A program made the translations under genes and the position numbers. The notes beneath the pieces were generated by a model. It was given only the letters and a program-made list of their open reading frames with translations, did no database searches and was not told the origin of the DNA. This document shows, one piece after another, positions 1 through 8,132 of a DNA stretch of 64,000 nucleotides; the stretch's first letter is position 1; the number at the start of each line of letters is the position of its first letter. This DNA is from Desulfobacula sp. (GTDB lineage Bacteria; Desulfobacterota; Desulfobacteria; Desulfobacterales; Desulfobacteraceae): the NCBI GenBank assembly GCA_023701135.1, contig JAMPXP010000001.1:1-64000 (forward strand), given 5' to 3'.

Positions 1-29
1 TGACTGAACAGGCTCGCATGTCGTACCAT
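1..29 (-). CDS. Start of an unidentified gene cut by the window edge
   Basis: Reading leftward, an ATG at 29 opens a frame (MVRHASLFS...) that stays open to the window edge. An AAAGGAG-like ribosome binding site lies about 12 nt upstream, a little further than usual. Only nine codons are visible, so no function can be given. It would be divergent from the flavin oxidoreductase gene. The start is plausible but not secure; an ATG at 19 in another frame is also possible, but it lies much further from the ribosome binding site. Confidence 0.35.
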
Positions 30-512
30 AATTTCGGAATTCTCCTTTGTTTTGGGTTCGGTTCTTTGTTTGGTCGCAAAACCATAACCCGGCAGGGAGA
101 ATTCCTACAACATTTTTTTATCTAAAATCCGTTTTTGGACAATAGTGATCATATTTAAATAGGTAAAAGCTACTATTTACCATATTAAAGAAGTAATGTA
201 ATTTCTTTTTACATAGAAAAAATCTTATGTCGGATTTACCCTAAATGTTTAATTACACCCAATATATAATCATCCAATCCTAATCTTAACTTCTTACCAA
301 AAATTAAGATTTTTATAGCCTTTTTTTAATTTAAAGAAAAAGTCTATATGTTGTGGTTGAAAAATGCAAACTCTCTGGTTTTCCATTCATCTTTATTGGA
401 GAAAGAGTTGAATGTGGCCTTATTTAAAGGCCTTGTCCAGAATCGGTTTCTGCGTTAAGATTGATTGCCGGTGAAGCCGGGTTTGCAAAACCATTTCAGG
501 AGACAAAGGCAA
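30..512. other. AT-rich intergenic region
   Basis: About 480 bp without a convincing gene. It is clearly more AT-rich than the flanking coding DNA and must carry the promoters of the two divergent genes. Two small inverted repeats are visible: AATCTTAA/TTAAGATT at 282-311, and GGCCTT/AAGGCC at 416-432 with a 5-nt loop. I see no tRNA-like or riboswitch-like fold and no unambiguous -35/-10 pair. Confidence 0.6.
282..311. repeat. 8-bp inverted repeat with T-rich flank
   Basis: AATCTTAA (282-289) and TTAAGATT (304-311) are perfect complements separated by 14 nt, followed on the plus strand by TTTATAGCCTTTTTTT. It could be a weak plus-strand terminator or an operator. The AT-rich stem makes either use uncertain. 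Confidence 0.3.
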
Positions 513-1643
513 ATGACATCCCTCAGCAGTGAATTAAAAATAAAAAACATGATGCTTCGAAACAGGCTGGTGCTGCCTCCCATCACCACCAATTACGGGT
601 CGTCCAAAGGCCTGGTGACCCAGGCGGTTCTTGATTTTTATCGGGACCGGGCAAAGGATGTGGGACTTGTCATTGTGGAAGCCACATCGGTGCAGGCTAC
701 AGGCCGGATTGTTCCCGGCAGCCTTGGGCTCTGGGACGACTCCCAGGTGTCCCCCATGGCCGGGCTGGTGAAAACCATACAGAAGCAGGGAGCCTCTGCC
801 TTGGTTCAGCTCAGCCATGCAGGCCCCAGGTGCCCGCCGGTTCCGGGCAAACGGCACGGGTTCTCTCCTTCCGGCGTGCGGTTCAGGCCCGATGTGGACC
901 CCATTGTCATGAATGCGGGGGATATCGGGCAATTGATCCGGGATTTTTCCAGGGCCGCCCTTAGGGCGCAAAAAGCCGGGTTTGACGGGGTTGAAATCCA
1001 TGGTGCCCACTTGTATCTGCTGAGCCAGTTTTTATCCCCCCTGACCAATCGGCGGGAAGACGAATATGGGGGGGATGCCAAGGGCCGGGCCTTCCTGGCC
1101 CTGGAAATCGTGAGAGAAGTGCGCAAAAACCTGGGGCCGGACTATCCCCTTTTTTTCCGGATCAATGCCGAAGAACGGATTCCCGGGGGATTGGTGCTTA
1201 AGGATGCCCTTGTCATGGCCAAATTGCTGAAGGATGCCGGGGTGGATGTGTTTGATGTGACCCTCATCGCCCAGGGCGGGTGGAAAGAGGCCGAGGGGAA
1301 AACCTGGCTCACGGGGTCATCGGCCCTGCCCAAGGATCTTCCCTCCGGCGCCAATGTGGCCCTGGCCGCGGCCTTTAAAAAAGAGACCGGTCTTCCCGTC
1401 ATTGCCGTGGGCAAATTCGGGATGGGAGATGCCGCCCTTTGTGCGGTGCAAGATGAGAATATTGATCTGATTGCCGTTGGACGCCAGATGATCTGTGATC
1501 CTGAAACCGCCAAAAAAATGCTGACGGAAAGGGACCTGGACATCATTGCCTGTGAGGAATGCCTGCAATGCTTTGCAAGTATTGGAAGGAGCGAGCCCAT
1601 GGCCTGCAAGATCAACCCGGATCTGCCCGGGGGCCGGTCCTAG
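513..1643 (+). CDS. NADH:flavin oxidoreductase, Old Yellow Enzyme family, short form
   Basis: FMN-dependent TIM-barrel oxidoreductase of the OYE/2,4-dienoyl-CoA reductase family, 376 aa from the ATG at 513. That start has AGGAGA about 9 nt upstream; the longer ORF from 465 has no such site and its first 16 residues look unlike the family. Family hallmarks seen: the N-terminal LKIKNMMLRNR/PPITT strand, GFDGVEIHGAH (active-site His), SPLTNRREDEYGG, and GRQMICDP. The C-terminus carries CEECLQC then a Cys about 11 residues on, followed by INP. This matches the Fe-S cysteine cluster of dienoyl-CoA reductase-type enzymes, but the FAD/NADPH-binding domain that normally follows is absent. The substrate is unknown. 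It faces the LIV transporter operon. Confidence 0.88.
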   Translation: MTSLSSELKIKNMMLRNRLVLPPITTNYGSSKGLVTQAVLDFYRDRAKDVGLVIVEATSVQATGRIVPGSLGLWDDSQVSPMAGLVKTIQKQGASALVQLSHAGPRCPPVPGKRHGFSPSGVRFRPDVDPIVMNAGDIGQLIRDFSRAALRAQKAGFDGVEIHGAHLYLLSQFLSPLTNRREDEYGGDAKGRAFLALEIVREVRKNLGPDYPLFFRINAEERIPGGLVLKDALVMAKLLKDAGVDVFDVTLIAQGGWKEAEGKTWLTGSSALPKDLPSGANVALAAAFKKETGLPVIAVGKFGMGDAALCAVQDENIDLIAVGRQMICDPETAKKMLTERDLDIIACEECLQCFASIGRSEPMACKINPDLPGGRS

Positions 1644-1694
1644 GGGTTTCTATATCAGATGAGGGTGGATGGCTTTTGGACAGAAGGATACGAA

Positions 1695-1729
1695 TCTGCA
1701 TGTCCGGGATAAAACCCCGGACATGCAGA
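1695..1729. terminator. Strong hairpin between convergent genes
   Basis: Perfect 14-bp stem (TCTGCATGTCCGGG and its complement) with a 7-nt loop. It lies between the stop of the OYE gene (plus) and the end of the LIV binding-protein gene (minus). Neither side has a long T-run, but position and stability fit a bidirectional terminator. Confidence 0.7.
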
Positions 1730-1735
1730 AGGAAA

Positions 1736-2893
1736 TTATTTCTGCTGATCTTTATGCCATTGGGCGGTTTTGACCACCAGGGGCGGCACAAGGCCTTCCC
1801 CGTTTTTGTCGAACTGGTACATGGGTGATCCCACGCCCGGCACTTTTACATCTTTTAAATTCTTGATAAAAGAGGCCCGGTCGATGCCGCCGTTTTCAAT
1901 GACCTTGGCAGCCACTTTCACGGCATCATAGCCGTAGATGGCGGACAAGGGCGGCAGTCCTGCATGTTTTTTCTCAAATTCAGTCACAAGGACCTTGGCC
2001 ACGGGCTGGGTCACATCCAGGGACATGAGGGAGGACAGATAAATCTTGTCCATATCTCCGGCCAGTTCAAAGAATTTGGGAGCGGTCAGGGCATCGGGAC
2101 CGTAGAGGATGATGTCCCATTCCATTTTCCGGACCTGTTTGGCAATCATCCCGCCTTCATTATAGGTGACAAAGAGCAGGAGAACATCGGGGTTCTGGCT
2201 TTTGGCCCGCAGGAGGACCGAGGAAAAGTCCACATCCTGTCCCGGTGTGATGACATCGTCGGTGGAAATGGCGACGCCCAGTTCCTTTGCCTTGTCAATG
2301 GCGTATTTGCGCAATTGCTGGCCATAGTCCTGGTTTTCGCTGATAATGGCAATGGTTTTGGCTTTGAATTCATCCTTGCTGGTGGCCACCATGAAGTCCG
2401 AGATGCTTTTGGTGGTATAGGTCAGGCGGATCAGGTTGTCAAAGCCCTGTTCCGTAATGGTGCTGGCATTGGCATAGGTGATGATATTGCCCACGCCGTA
2501 ACGGTTGAAGATGGGTGTGGAAGCCAGGGCGCAACTGCTCATGGTGGGTCCCAGAGCGGCCAGGAATTTGCCTGAGGCAATCTTTTTGGCCACATTGGCT
2601 GATTCTTTTGGATCACCGCGGTCATCAAAGAATTCCAGTTTTAACTGAAATCCTTTGAGGGGGCCGGCTGCGATGCCGCCGGCGGCATTGATTTCTTCAA
2701 CGGCTATTTCCTGGCCTTTCTTGTCATCCAGGCCATAGTCCCCGTATTTCCCGGTGCAGGCATCATAACCGGCAAGGGTAATGGTTTTGTTTTTCATGTC
2801 CACCCCGTCCTTGGACGGTCCTGCCATCCCCGGTGAGGCGCCCAGGCCAAACAAAACCATAAAACACAATACACTCGTCAATAGCTTTTTCAT
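1736..2893 (-). CDS. LIV-type ABC transporter substrate-binding protein
   Basis: Periplasmic ligand-binding protein of the branched-chain amino-acid/amide family (type I periplasmic binding fold, Peripla_BP_6), 385 aa. Residues 1-24 form a Sec signal peptide (MKK, hydrophobic core, cleavage after GMA). The mature part begins with a beta-strand of the type TITLAGYDA and contains family features such as INAAGGI, FFDDRGDPKES, and a C-terminal YGYDAVKVAAKVI. It is the last gene of the liv operon, 66 bp after livF. Many deltaproteobacterial paralogues bind aromatic or organic acids rather than leucine, so the ligand is not assigned. A GGAG-type ribosome binding site precedes the ATG. Confidence 0.9.
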   Translation of the reverse strand: MKKLLTSVLCFMVLFGLGASPGMAGPSKDGVDMKNKTITLAGYDACTGKYGDYGLDDKKGQEIAVEEINAAGGIAAGPLKGFQLKLEFFDDRGDPKESANVAKKIASGKFLAALGPTMSSCALASTPIFNRYGVGNIITYANASTITEQGFDNLIRLTYTTKSISDFMVATSKDEFKAKTIAIISENQDYGQQLRKYAIDKAKELGVAISTDDVITPGQDVDFSSVLLRAKSQNPDVLLLFVTYNEGGMIAKQVRKMEWDIILYGPDALTAPKFFELAGDMDKIYLSSLMSLDVTQPVAKVLVTEFEKKHAGLPPLSAIYGYDAVKVAAKVIENGGIDRASFIKNLKDVKVPGVGSPMYQFDKNGEGLVPPLVVKTAQWHKDQQK

Positions 2894-2959
2894 TCCTGTC
2901 TCCTTTCTTGATTGAGATCACCCTGTATAGGATGATCGAAAATAAACCTTCACTGAAAT

Positions 2960-3667
2960 TTATGCTTCTCCCAGATAGCTTTTCCGGATTTGTTCCGAAT
3001 CCAGCAGATCGCAGGAATTGCCCTGGTGCACAATTTTGCCCAGCTCGATGACATAGGCCCGCTGGGTGATTTTCAGGGCTTTTTTAACATTCTGTTCCAC
3101 CAGCAGGATGGACAATCCGGTTTTATTCAATTCCCGGATGGTTTTAAAAATCTGGTTGACCAGGACCGGCGCCAGCCCCATGGACGGTTCGTCCAGGAAA
3201 AGCAGTTTGGGCCGCTTCATGAGCCCTCTGGCAATGGCCAGCATCTGCTGCTCCCCGCCGCTCAGGGTTCCTGCCTTTTGATTCCGGCGTTCGGCAAGGA
3301 TGGGGAACATTGCATAATATTTTTCCATGTCCCGGCGGATTTCCTTTTTGTCTTTTCTTCCAAAGGCCCCGATCTGCAGATTGGTTTCCACGGTTCTCTG
3401 GGTAAAGACCATGCGGCCTTCAGGCACATGGGAGATGCCCAGGTTCACGATTTTTTCCGGCGGCAGTCGGTTCAGGCTTTGGCCCTCAAAGGTCATGGTC
3501 CCGCCGGTGCTCTGAATCAAACCGGAAACCGTTTTCAGGAAGGTGGTTTTTCCGGCTCCGTTGGCGCCGATCAGGGCCACAATTTCACCTTGCCTGATTT
3601 CCAGGTCGATGCCGAAAAGCGCTTTGATCTTGCCGTAACCCGATTCCAGGGAATTGATGGTCAGCAT
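2960..3667 (-). CDS. livF: LIV ABC transporter ATP-binding protein LivF
   Basis: Cytoplasmic ATPase of the LIV uptake system, 235 aa, the usual length for LivF. Walker A is GANGAGKTT, the signature is LSGGEQQML, and Walker B is LLFLDEPSMGLAP. The sequence SHVPEGRMVF with an ensuing TVETNL segment is typical of LivF rather than LivG. Its ATG overlaps the livG stop by one base, so the two are translationally coupled. It pairs with LivG to power LivHM. Confidence 0.95.
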   Translation of the reverse strand: MLTINSLESGYGKIKALFGIDLEIRQGEIVALIGANGAGKTTFLKTVSGLIQSTGGTMTFEGQSLNRLPPEKIVNLGISHVPEGRMVFTQRTVETNLQIGAFGRKDKKEIRRDMEKYYAMFPILAERRNQKAGTLSGGEQQMLAIARGLMKRPKLLFLDEPSMGLAPVLVNQIFKTIRELNKTGLSILLVEQNVKKALKITQRAYVIELGKIVHQGNSCDLLDSEQIRKSYLGEA

Positions 3668-4440
3668 TAAAGGTCTCCTTCCTCTCCAAGGTAAATGGCC
3701 TGGACTTTTTTATCCTTTTGAATCTCGACAGGGGTGCCTTCCTGGAATTTTGCCCCGTTGGCCAGCACGATGATCCGTTCCGCCACAGACATGATAAACC
3801 GCATATTGTGCTCGATGACAAACACCGTAATGCCTTTTTTCTGCAGAATCCGGATGAAGCCGGCCAGATCGTCCATTTCAACCGGATTCATGCCGGCACA
3901 GGGCTCGTCCAGCAGGAGCAAATGGGGATCAGACACAATGGCCCGGCAGATTTCAAGAAGCCGCTGTTTTCCATAGGGCAGGTTTTTGGCCAGGGTATCG
4001 TGCCGTCCCGCCAGGTCTGCAAGCTCAAGGACGGCCATGGCCTTTTCCCTGGCCTGTCGTTCAACCTTCCGGGTTTTCAGAACCCCGGCATAGACATCCC
4101 ACAAAGAGGTGGTGATTTTGCAGTGAAGGCCGATGAGAATATTTTCCAGCACTGAAATATTGGGAAAGACCCTCAGATTCTGGAATGTCCGTGATATTCC
4201 CTTGCCTGTGATCACATGGGCCGGGAGTCCGGTGATGTCCTCCCCGTTGAACATGAACCGGCCCGATGTCGGGGCATAGAGGCCGGACAGATTATTGATA
4301 AAGGTGGTCTTTCCGGACCCGTTGGGCCCGATCATGCCGACAATTTCCCCTTTTTCAACGGTGAGACTGACATCTTTCAGGGCAATGACGCCGCCAAATT
4401 TTTTTCCGATGGTATCGGCCGTCAAAAGACTCATACCCAT
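3667..4440 (-). CDS. livG: LIV ABC transporter ATP-binding protein LivG
   Basis: Second ATPase of the LIV transporter, 257 aa. Walker A is GPNGSGKTT, Walker B is LLLLDEPCAGMNP, and the H-loop is VIEHNM. The long middle segment after GISRTFQNLRVF and the C-terminal tail distinguish LivG from LivF. The signature region reads LPYGKQRLLEICRA, where LSYGQQR is more common, so the Q-to-K change is a small variation. It lies 39 bp downstream of livM in the same operon. Confidence 0.94.
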   Translation of the reverse strand: MGMSLLTADTIGKKFGGVIALKDVSLTVEKGEIVGMIGPNGSGKTTFINNLSGLYAPTSGRFMFNGEDITGLPAHVITGKGISRTFQNLRVFPNISVLENILIGLHCKITTSLWDVYAGVLKTRKVERQAREKAMAVLELADLAGRHDTLAKNLPYGKQRLLEICRAIVSDPHLLLLDEPCAGMNPVEMDDLAGFIRILQKKGITVFVIEHNMRFIMSVAERIIVLANGAKFQEGTPVEIQKDKKVQAIYLGEEGDL

Positions 4441-4479
4441 GCTCCTTCTAAACTGATAATGCTTATATTCGCCATACCC

Positions 4480-5472
4480 TTATCCTTTAAATGCCGAGGT
4501 TCCGAAGATCCCCTGGGGCCTGAACAACAGGACGGCCACCATGATCACGCCGATGATCAGCATCCTGTATTCGGCAATGCCCCGGAAATATTCCGTGGCC
4601 AGGGTCATGATGATGACCCCTGCAATGGGGGCTAAAAGTGATCCCATGCCGCCCACAATGACCATGATGATCATGAGGCAGGATTCCTCCAGCCTGAAAT
4701 TGGACGGAGTGACCGTGGTCTGGTAGACGGCCAGGTAACTGCCGGCAAGGCCTGCGTAAAAGCAGCCGATGCCGAAGACAATGATTTTATAGACAGCCGT
4801 ATTGATCCCCATGACCGAAGCGGCCAGCTCATCTTCCCGGATGGCGATAAAGGCCCGGCCGAATTTGGAATGCACCAGAAGGGAAAGGGTGATCCAGGTA
4901 AAGCCGAGGAGGATGAGGCCCAGATAATAAAAATCCACTTCCGTCCGGATGGACCATCCCAGGATGCTGGGAATGGGAATGCCCACGATGCCCATGGCGC
5001 CGTTGGTGAACCCGATCCAGGCCTGGGCCACCAGCCTGAAAATCTCACCAAAGGCAATGGTGAGAAGGCAGAAATAATCCCCCCGGACCTTGCGGGTGGG
5101 CAGCCCCAGGAGGATGCCGAACAACAGGGCTATGGCCCCGGAAAGGATGAGGCAGGACAGAAACCCGAAGCCGTAGCGGGTGATAAGAATGGCGGTGGTA
5201 TATCCTCCCAGCCCGTAGAAAGCGGCATGGCCCAGGGAGAGCAGCCCGGCATAGCCGAGGATGAGGTTCAGTCCCATACACAGGATGACATAGAGAATCA
5301 TATAATTGATGATGCCCAGGTAATAGGTGTCGGTCATGATATGGGGCAGCAACACACAGCCCGCCGCCGCCGTCAGAAAGGCGGTTTTTTTAAACATCGG
5401 GTGGTTGAGCACTGTTTTGAATGTCATGGGGTTTCCTGTCTGTTTTCCGTGGTTTTCGAGAGTCGGTTCCAT
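4480..5472 (-). CDS. livM: LIV ABC transporter permease LivM
   Basis: Inner-membrane permease, 330 aa, with about eight to nine predicted hydrophobic helices. Family hallmarks: MGLNLILGYAGLLSLGHAAFYGLGGYT near the N-terminus, the RGDYFCLLTIAFGEI loop, and GRAFIAIREDELAA in the cytoplasmic EAA-like loop. Two ATGs are possible: 5472 (AGGA 8 nt upstream) and the internal one reading MTFKTVLNHP, also behind AGGAAA. The longer start is kept. It sits 33 bp after livH and forms the membrane heterodimer with it. Confidence 0.93.
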   Translation of the reverse strand: MEPTLENHGKQTGNPMTFKTVLNHPMFKKTAFLTAAAGCVLLPHIMTDTYYLGIINYMILYVILCMGLNLILGYAGLLSLGHAAFYGLGGYTTAILITRYGFGFLSCLILSGAIALLFGILLGLPTRKVRGDYFCLLTIAFGEIFRLVAQAWIGFTNGAMGIVGIPIPSILGWSIRTEVDFYYLGLILLGFTWITLSLLVHSKFGRAFIAIREDELAASVMGINTAVYKIIVFGIGCFYAGLAGSYLAVYQTTVTPSNFRLEESCLMIIMVIVGGMGSLLAPIAGVIIMTLATEYFRGIAEYRMLIIGVIMVAVLLFRPQGIFGTSAFKG

Positions 5473-5505
5473 ATCTTGCTTCCTGTTTGTTGTCCGTTTG
5501 AACGG

Positions 5506-6381
5506 TTAAACTTTCGTCTGCTCCACCGCACCCATGATGCCGGTGGGTTTCACCAGCAAAATGATGATCAGCAATAAAAAGGTGATGGGATCACGGTAGG
5601 AGGACGAGACATAAACACCGATAAAATTTTCACAGATGCCCAGGAACATGCCGCCGATGAGGGCTCCGCCCAGACTGCCGATGCCGCCGATGACCGCGGC
5701 GGTGAAGGCGATGATGGTGCCCCTGAATCCCATGGCCAGGGAAACGGCATTATAGGAGGTGGAGTATAAGATCCCGCCCACGACCCCCAGCATGCCGCCG
5801 ATGAAATAGACCATGGTGATGGTCCGGTTAATGGGAATACCCATGAGGCTGGCCGTGGGAATATCTTCCGAAACACAGAGGATGGCCTTGCCGTAGGGAT
5901 GGTATTTTAAAAAAAGGGTGAACAGAATGATCAGGCCCACGGCAATGCCCAGAATGATGATCTGGGTCATGGGAACGGCCAGGCCGAAGACCTGGAATGT
6001 CTTTGCACTCAGGATGGAGGGAAAGGCCATGACCTGGTTTCCCCATTTCAGCTCATTGGAATTCTGAATCACATAGGCGGCTCCCAGGGCCGTGATCATG
6101 GAGATCATCCGGTGCTGTCCCGCCCGCAGACGGCGGTAGGCGACGATTTCCACAAAGGAGGCCAGGATTCCGCCCAGGACGGCCGCCGTGAGAATGGCAA
6201 GAACAGGATTCAACTGATATTTGGACAAAAGGGTGTAACAGATGAAGGTCCCGAAGATATAGACATCCCCGTGGGCGAAATTCATCAGCTTTAAAATGCT
6301 GTAAACCATGCTGTACCCGATGGTCACCAACGTATAGATGGCCCCGACCATGATACCGATTAACAATACGTCGAAAAACAT
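5506..6381 (-). CDS. livH: LIV ABC transporter permease LivH
   Basis: Permease partner of LivM, 291 aa from the ATG at 6381 (MFFDVLLIGIMVGAIYTLV...). The ORF track extends 43 codons further upstream, but that part is hydrophilic, unlike LivH, and AAGGACGAG sits just before the chosen ATG. Family features: IGYSMVYSILKLMNFAHGDVY, the EAA-type loop with AILCVSEDIPTASLMGI, and GTIIAFTAAVIGGIGSLGGALIGG. It is the second gene of the operon, 82 bp behind the racemase-like gene. Confidence 0.93.
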   Translation of the reverse strand: MFFDVLLIGIMVGAIYTLVTIGYSMVYSILKLMNFAHGDVYIFGTFICYTLLSKYQLNPVLAILTAAVLGGILASFVEIVAYRRLRAGQHRMISMITALGAAYVIQNSNELKWGNQVMAFPSILSAKTFQVFGLAVPMTQIIILGIAVGLIILFTLFLKYHPYGKAILCVSEDIPTASLMGIPINRTITMVYFIGGMLGVVGGILYSTSYNAVSLAMGFRGTIIAFTAAVIGGIGSLGGALIGGMFLGICENFIGVYVSSSYRDPITFLLLIIILLVKPTGIMGAVEQTKV

Positions 6382-6463
6382 TGACTCGTCCTTTTTCTCT
6401 TGTGGTTGACGGCTTTGGAACTGACCCCCTGCCGGATATCCGTGTTCATTCCTGGGCCCCGGC

Positions 6464-7198
6464 CTACATGAACCCTGAAAACGGCTTTCTGACAAGGCCG
6501 GTATGCACATGGTGAATCATGGTGAAAAAATCAAACACCGGGAGCCCGACGGCGGCCTGGACAGCATGGGCATAGGGCGGCAGATCGCTGCATTCCAGAA
6601 GGATGCTGCCGATATCCGGATTCTCATTTACAAGGGCCTTTGCAACGTCAACAACTTCGGTTTCGATTTTGTTGGAATCCAGGGTCCCCTTTTCCAGAAG
6701 GATGGCATCCCGGAATTCCGGCTGGTTTTCCATTCCGGCAATGGCCAGGGGAAGATTTTCCGGAATTCCTGTGGCCGTAAAATGTTTGGGTAGAAGACGG
6801 GTTGAATTGGCCGTGATGATGCCTATTCTCTTGCCGGTGATCTGATACATAAACGGAATCTGCAGCAGGCTGGACAGGAGAACGGGGATGTCCAGGCTTT
6901 TGGACACTTCCTGCTGAAAAAGGGCCATGAATCCGCAGGCCCCTGTAACGGCGCGGACCCCGCTCTTATAAAGCCGTTGGGCCGCATCGATAAAGGGAGA
7001 GACCAGATCCGGGTCCTGTTGATTCAACAAGCGGTCAATGGAGGCCCCCTCAACCCGTTCATACCGGACGGGAAACGGGAAGGTGCCGGCATTGCCGACA
7101 TTCCCCGGAATACACGGATAGGACGCATCCAGTATCAGAATACCAATGGATTCTCCATACCAGGCCTGGGTGGGTCTGGCCACAGAAAACACCGTCAT
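6464..7198 (-). CDS. Aspartate/glutamate racemase-family protein
   Basis: 244 aa, resembling the Asp/Glu/hydantoin racemase superfamily, which includes maleate isomerase and arylmalonate decarboxylase. Two cysteines sit where the catalytic pair is expected: VTGACGFMAL (about residue 87) and LLECSDLPPYA (about residue 200), each at the end of a hydrophobic strand. IGIITANSTRLLP fits the substrate-phosphate/carboxylate loop between the two halves. It is the first gene of the LIV operon and is divergent from a GntR regulator. This suggests it acts on the imported carboxylate or amino acid. The exact substrate is not readable. Confidence 0.75.
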   Translation of the reverse strand: MTVFSVARPTQAWYGESIGILILDASYPCIPGNVGNAGTFPFPVRYERVEGASIDRLLNQQDPDLVSPFIDAAQRLYKSGVRAVTGACGFMALFQQEVSKSLDIPVLLSSLLQIPFMYQITGKRIGIITANSTRLLPKHFTATGIPENLPLAIAGMENQPEFRDAILLEKGTLDSNKIETEVVDVAKALVNENPDIGSILLECSDLPPYAHAVQAAVGLPVFDFFTMIHHVHTGLVRKPFSGFM

Positions 7199-7275
7199 TT
7201 TTCTCTCCTTTTCATTATCATAAGGACCATACCAAAATTTTAATAAACTTTCTTAAAAATATCTATGATATATTT

Positions 7276-7289
7276 ACTGACATATCAGT
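7276..7289. promoter_or_regulatory. Candidate operator, ACTGA-N4-TCAGT
   Basis: Inverted repeat ACTGA cata TCAGT in the 260-bp divergent region between the racemase-liv operon and the GntR gene. The core CATATCA recurs at 7410-7416. It is a plausible GntR operator by position only. Confidence 0.4.
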
Positions 7290-7409
7290 GGTTGAAATAT
7301 CATGTCAAGGACTATTTCAACCCTTTTTCAAAATTTTGGAATATTCCGGGGCTGAACCGAAAAGGCTTGAATTTATCATAAAGATAGAATACATAATCTT
7401 CCTGTGTGG

Positions 7410-7424
7410 CATATCAATGATATG
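7410..7424. promoter_or_regulatory. Candidate operator CATATC-N3-GATATG
   Basis: Perfect 6-bp inverted repeat with a 3-nt spacer, 34 bp upstream of the GntR start codon. It shares ATATCA with the site at 7281-7286 and with AAATATCATG near 7297. Position fits autoregulation by the GntR protein. Confidence 0.45.
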
Positions 7425-7458
7425 TTAAAGATTTCAAACTGCCTGATCAAAACTGAAA

Positions 7459-8097
7459 ATGAAAAAGACAGTCTATCAAACCGTACGTGACCGGATTCTG
7501 TATCTGGAATACAGCCCGGGTCAGATTTTAAATGAAAAGGTTCTGGCCGAGGAATTCGACATCAGCCGATCTCCGGTGAAGGACGTATTCAACCGTTTGG
7601 AATGGGAGCAGTTGGTAAGGGTCATTCCCCGGACCGGCAGTATGGTGACCGAGATTGAATTCAGCAGGATCATGAATGTCTTTCAGGTCCGCTTTGAAAT
7701 TGAAGCCTTTGAAGCCGGTCTGGCTGAGGCACAATTTTCTTCACGGCATCTCACCCAGATGAAGGATCTGGATGACACCTGCAAAAAACTGCTGGATAAT
7801 GAAGATCCAAGGGCCCTTGCCCAGATGGACGCATCCCTCAGACAGATCATCCACGATGCCGCCGGCAATCCTGTTCTGGCCGATGTTTCCGACCGGCTCT
7901 ATTCACAGACCTTCCGCCTCTGGTACAGTGTTCTGGCCAAGAGCGACTGGCGGGAAGAAGTCATGGCCGTTAAAAAAGAATATGAAAAAATCCTGGCCTA
8001 TTTTTCTTCACATCCTTCCAATGCCTTCGGGTCCATCCGGAGAACACAACTGATGGATCATTTCGAACGCCTGCGCCAGAAATTTCTGGGAACCTGA
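7459..8097 (+). CDS. GntR family transcriptional regulator, FadR/FCD subfamily
   Basis: 212 aa. The N-terminal winged helix (residues 1-70) has the standard pattern: YQTVRDRIL, G.ILNEKVLAEEF.ISRSPVKDVFNRL, and a wing reading VRVIPRTGSMV. The C-terminal two-thirds is an all-helical FCD ligand-binding domain ending in a conserved DHFERL. In the FCD domain the usual metal-binding D..FH signature reads DASLRQIIHDAAGN, so the expected His is Arg. The second expected His appears as Tyr in EYEKIL, which suggests an altered metal site. It is divergent from the racemase-liv operon and probably controls it. No clear ribosome binding site precedes the ATG. Confidence 0.9.
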   Translation: MKKTVYQTVRDRILYLEYSPGQILNEKVLAEEFDISRSPVKDVFNRLEWEQLVRVIPRTGSMVTEIEFSRIMNVFQVRFEIEAFEAGLAEAQFSSRHLTQMKDLDDTCKKLLDNEDPRALAQMDASLRQIIHDAAGNPVLADVSDRLYSQTFRLWYSVLAKSDWREEVMAVKKEYEKILAYFSSHPSNAFGSIRRTQLMDHFERLRQKFLGT

Positions 8098-8102
8098 CCT
8101 CC

Positions 8103-8132
8103 GGAAAAAAAATGCCCTGACCCGCAAGGTCA
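8103..8132 (-). terminator. Terminator of the MFS gene
   Basis: On the minus strand a TGACC/GGTCA hairpin (8118-8132, 5-nt loop) is followed by GGGCA and a run of T (8103-8110). It overlaps the stop codon of the MFS gene and lies between convergent genes. Confidence 0.5.
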
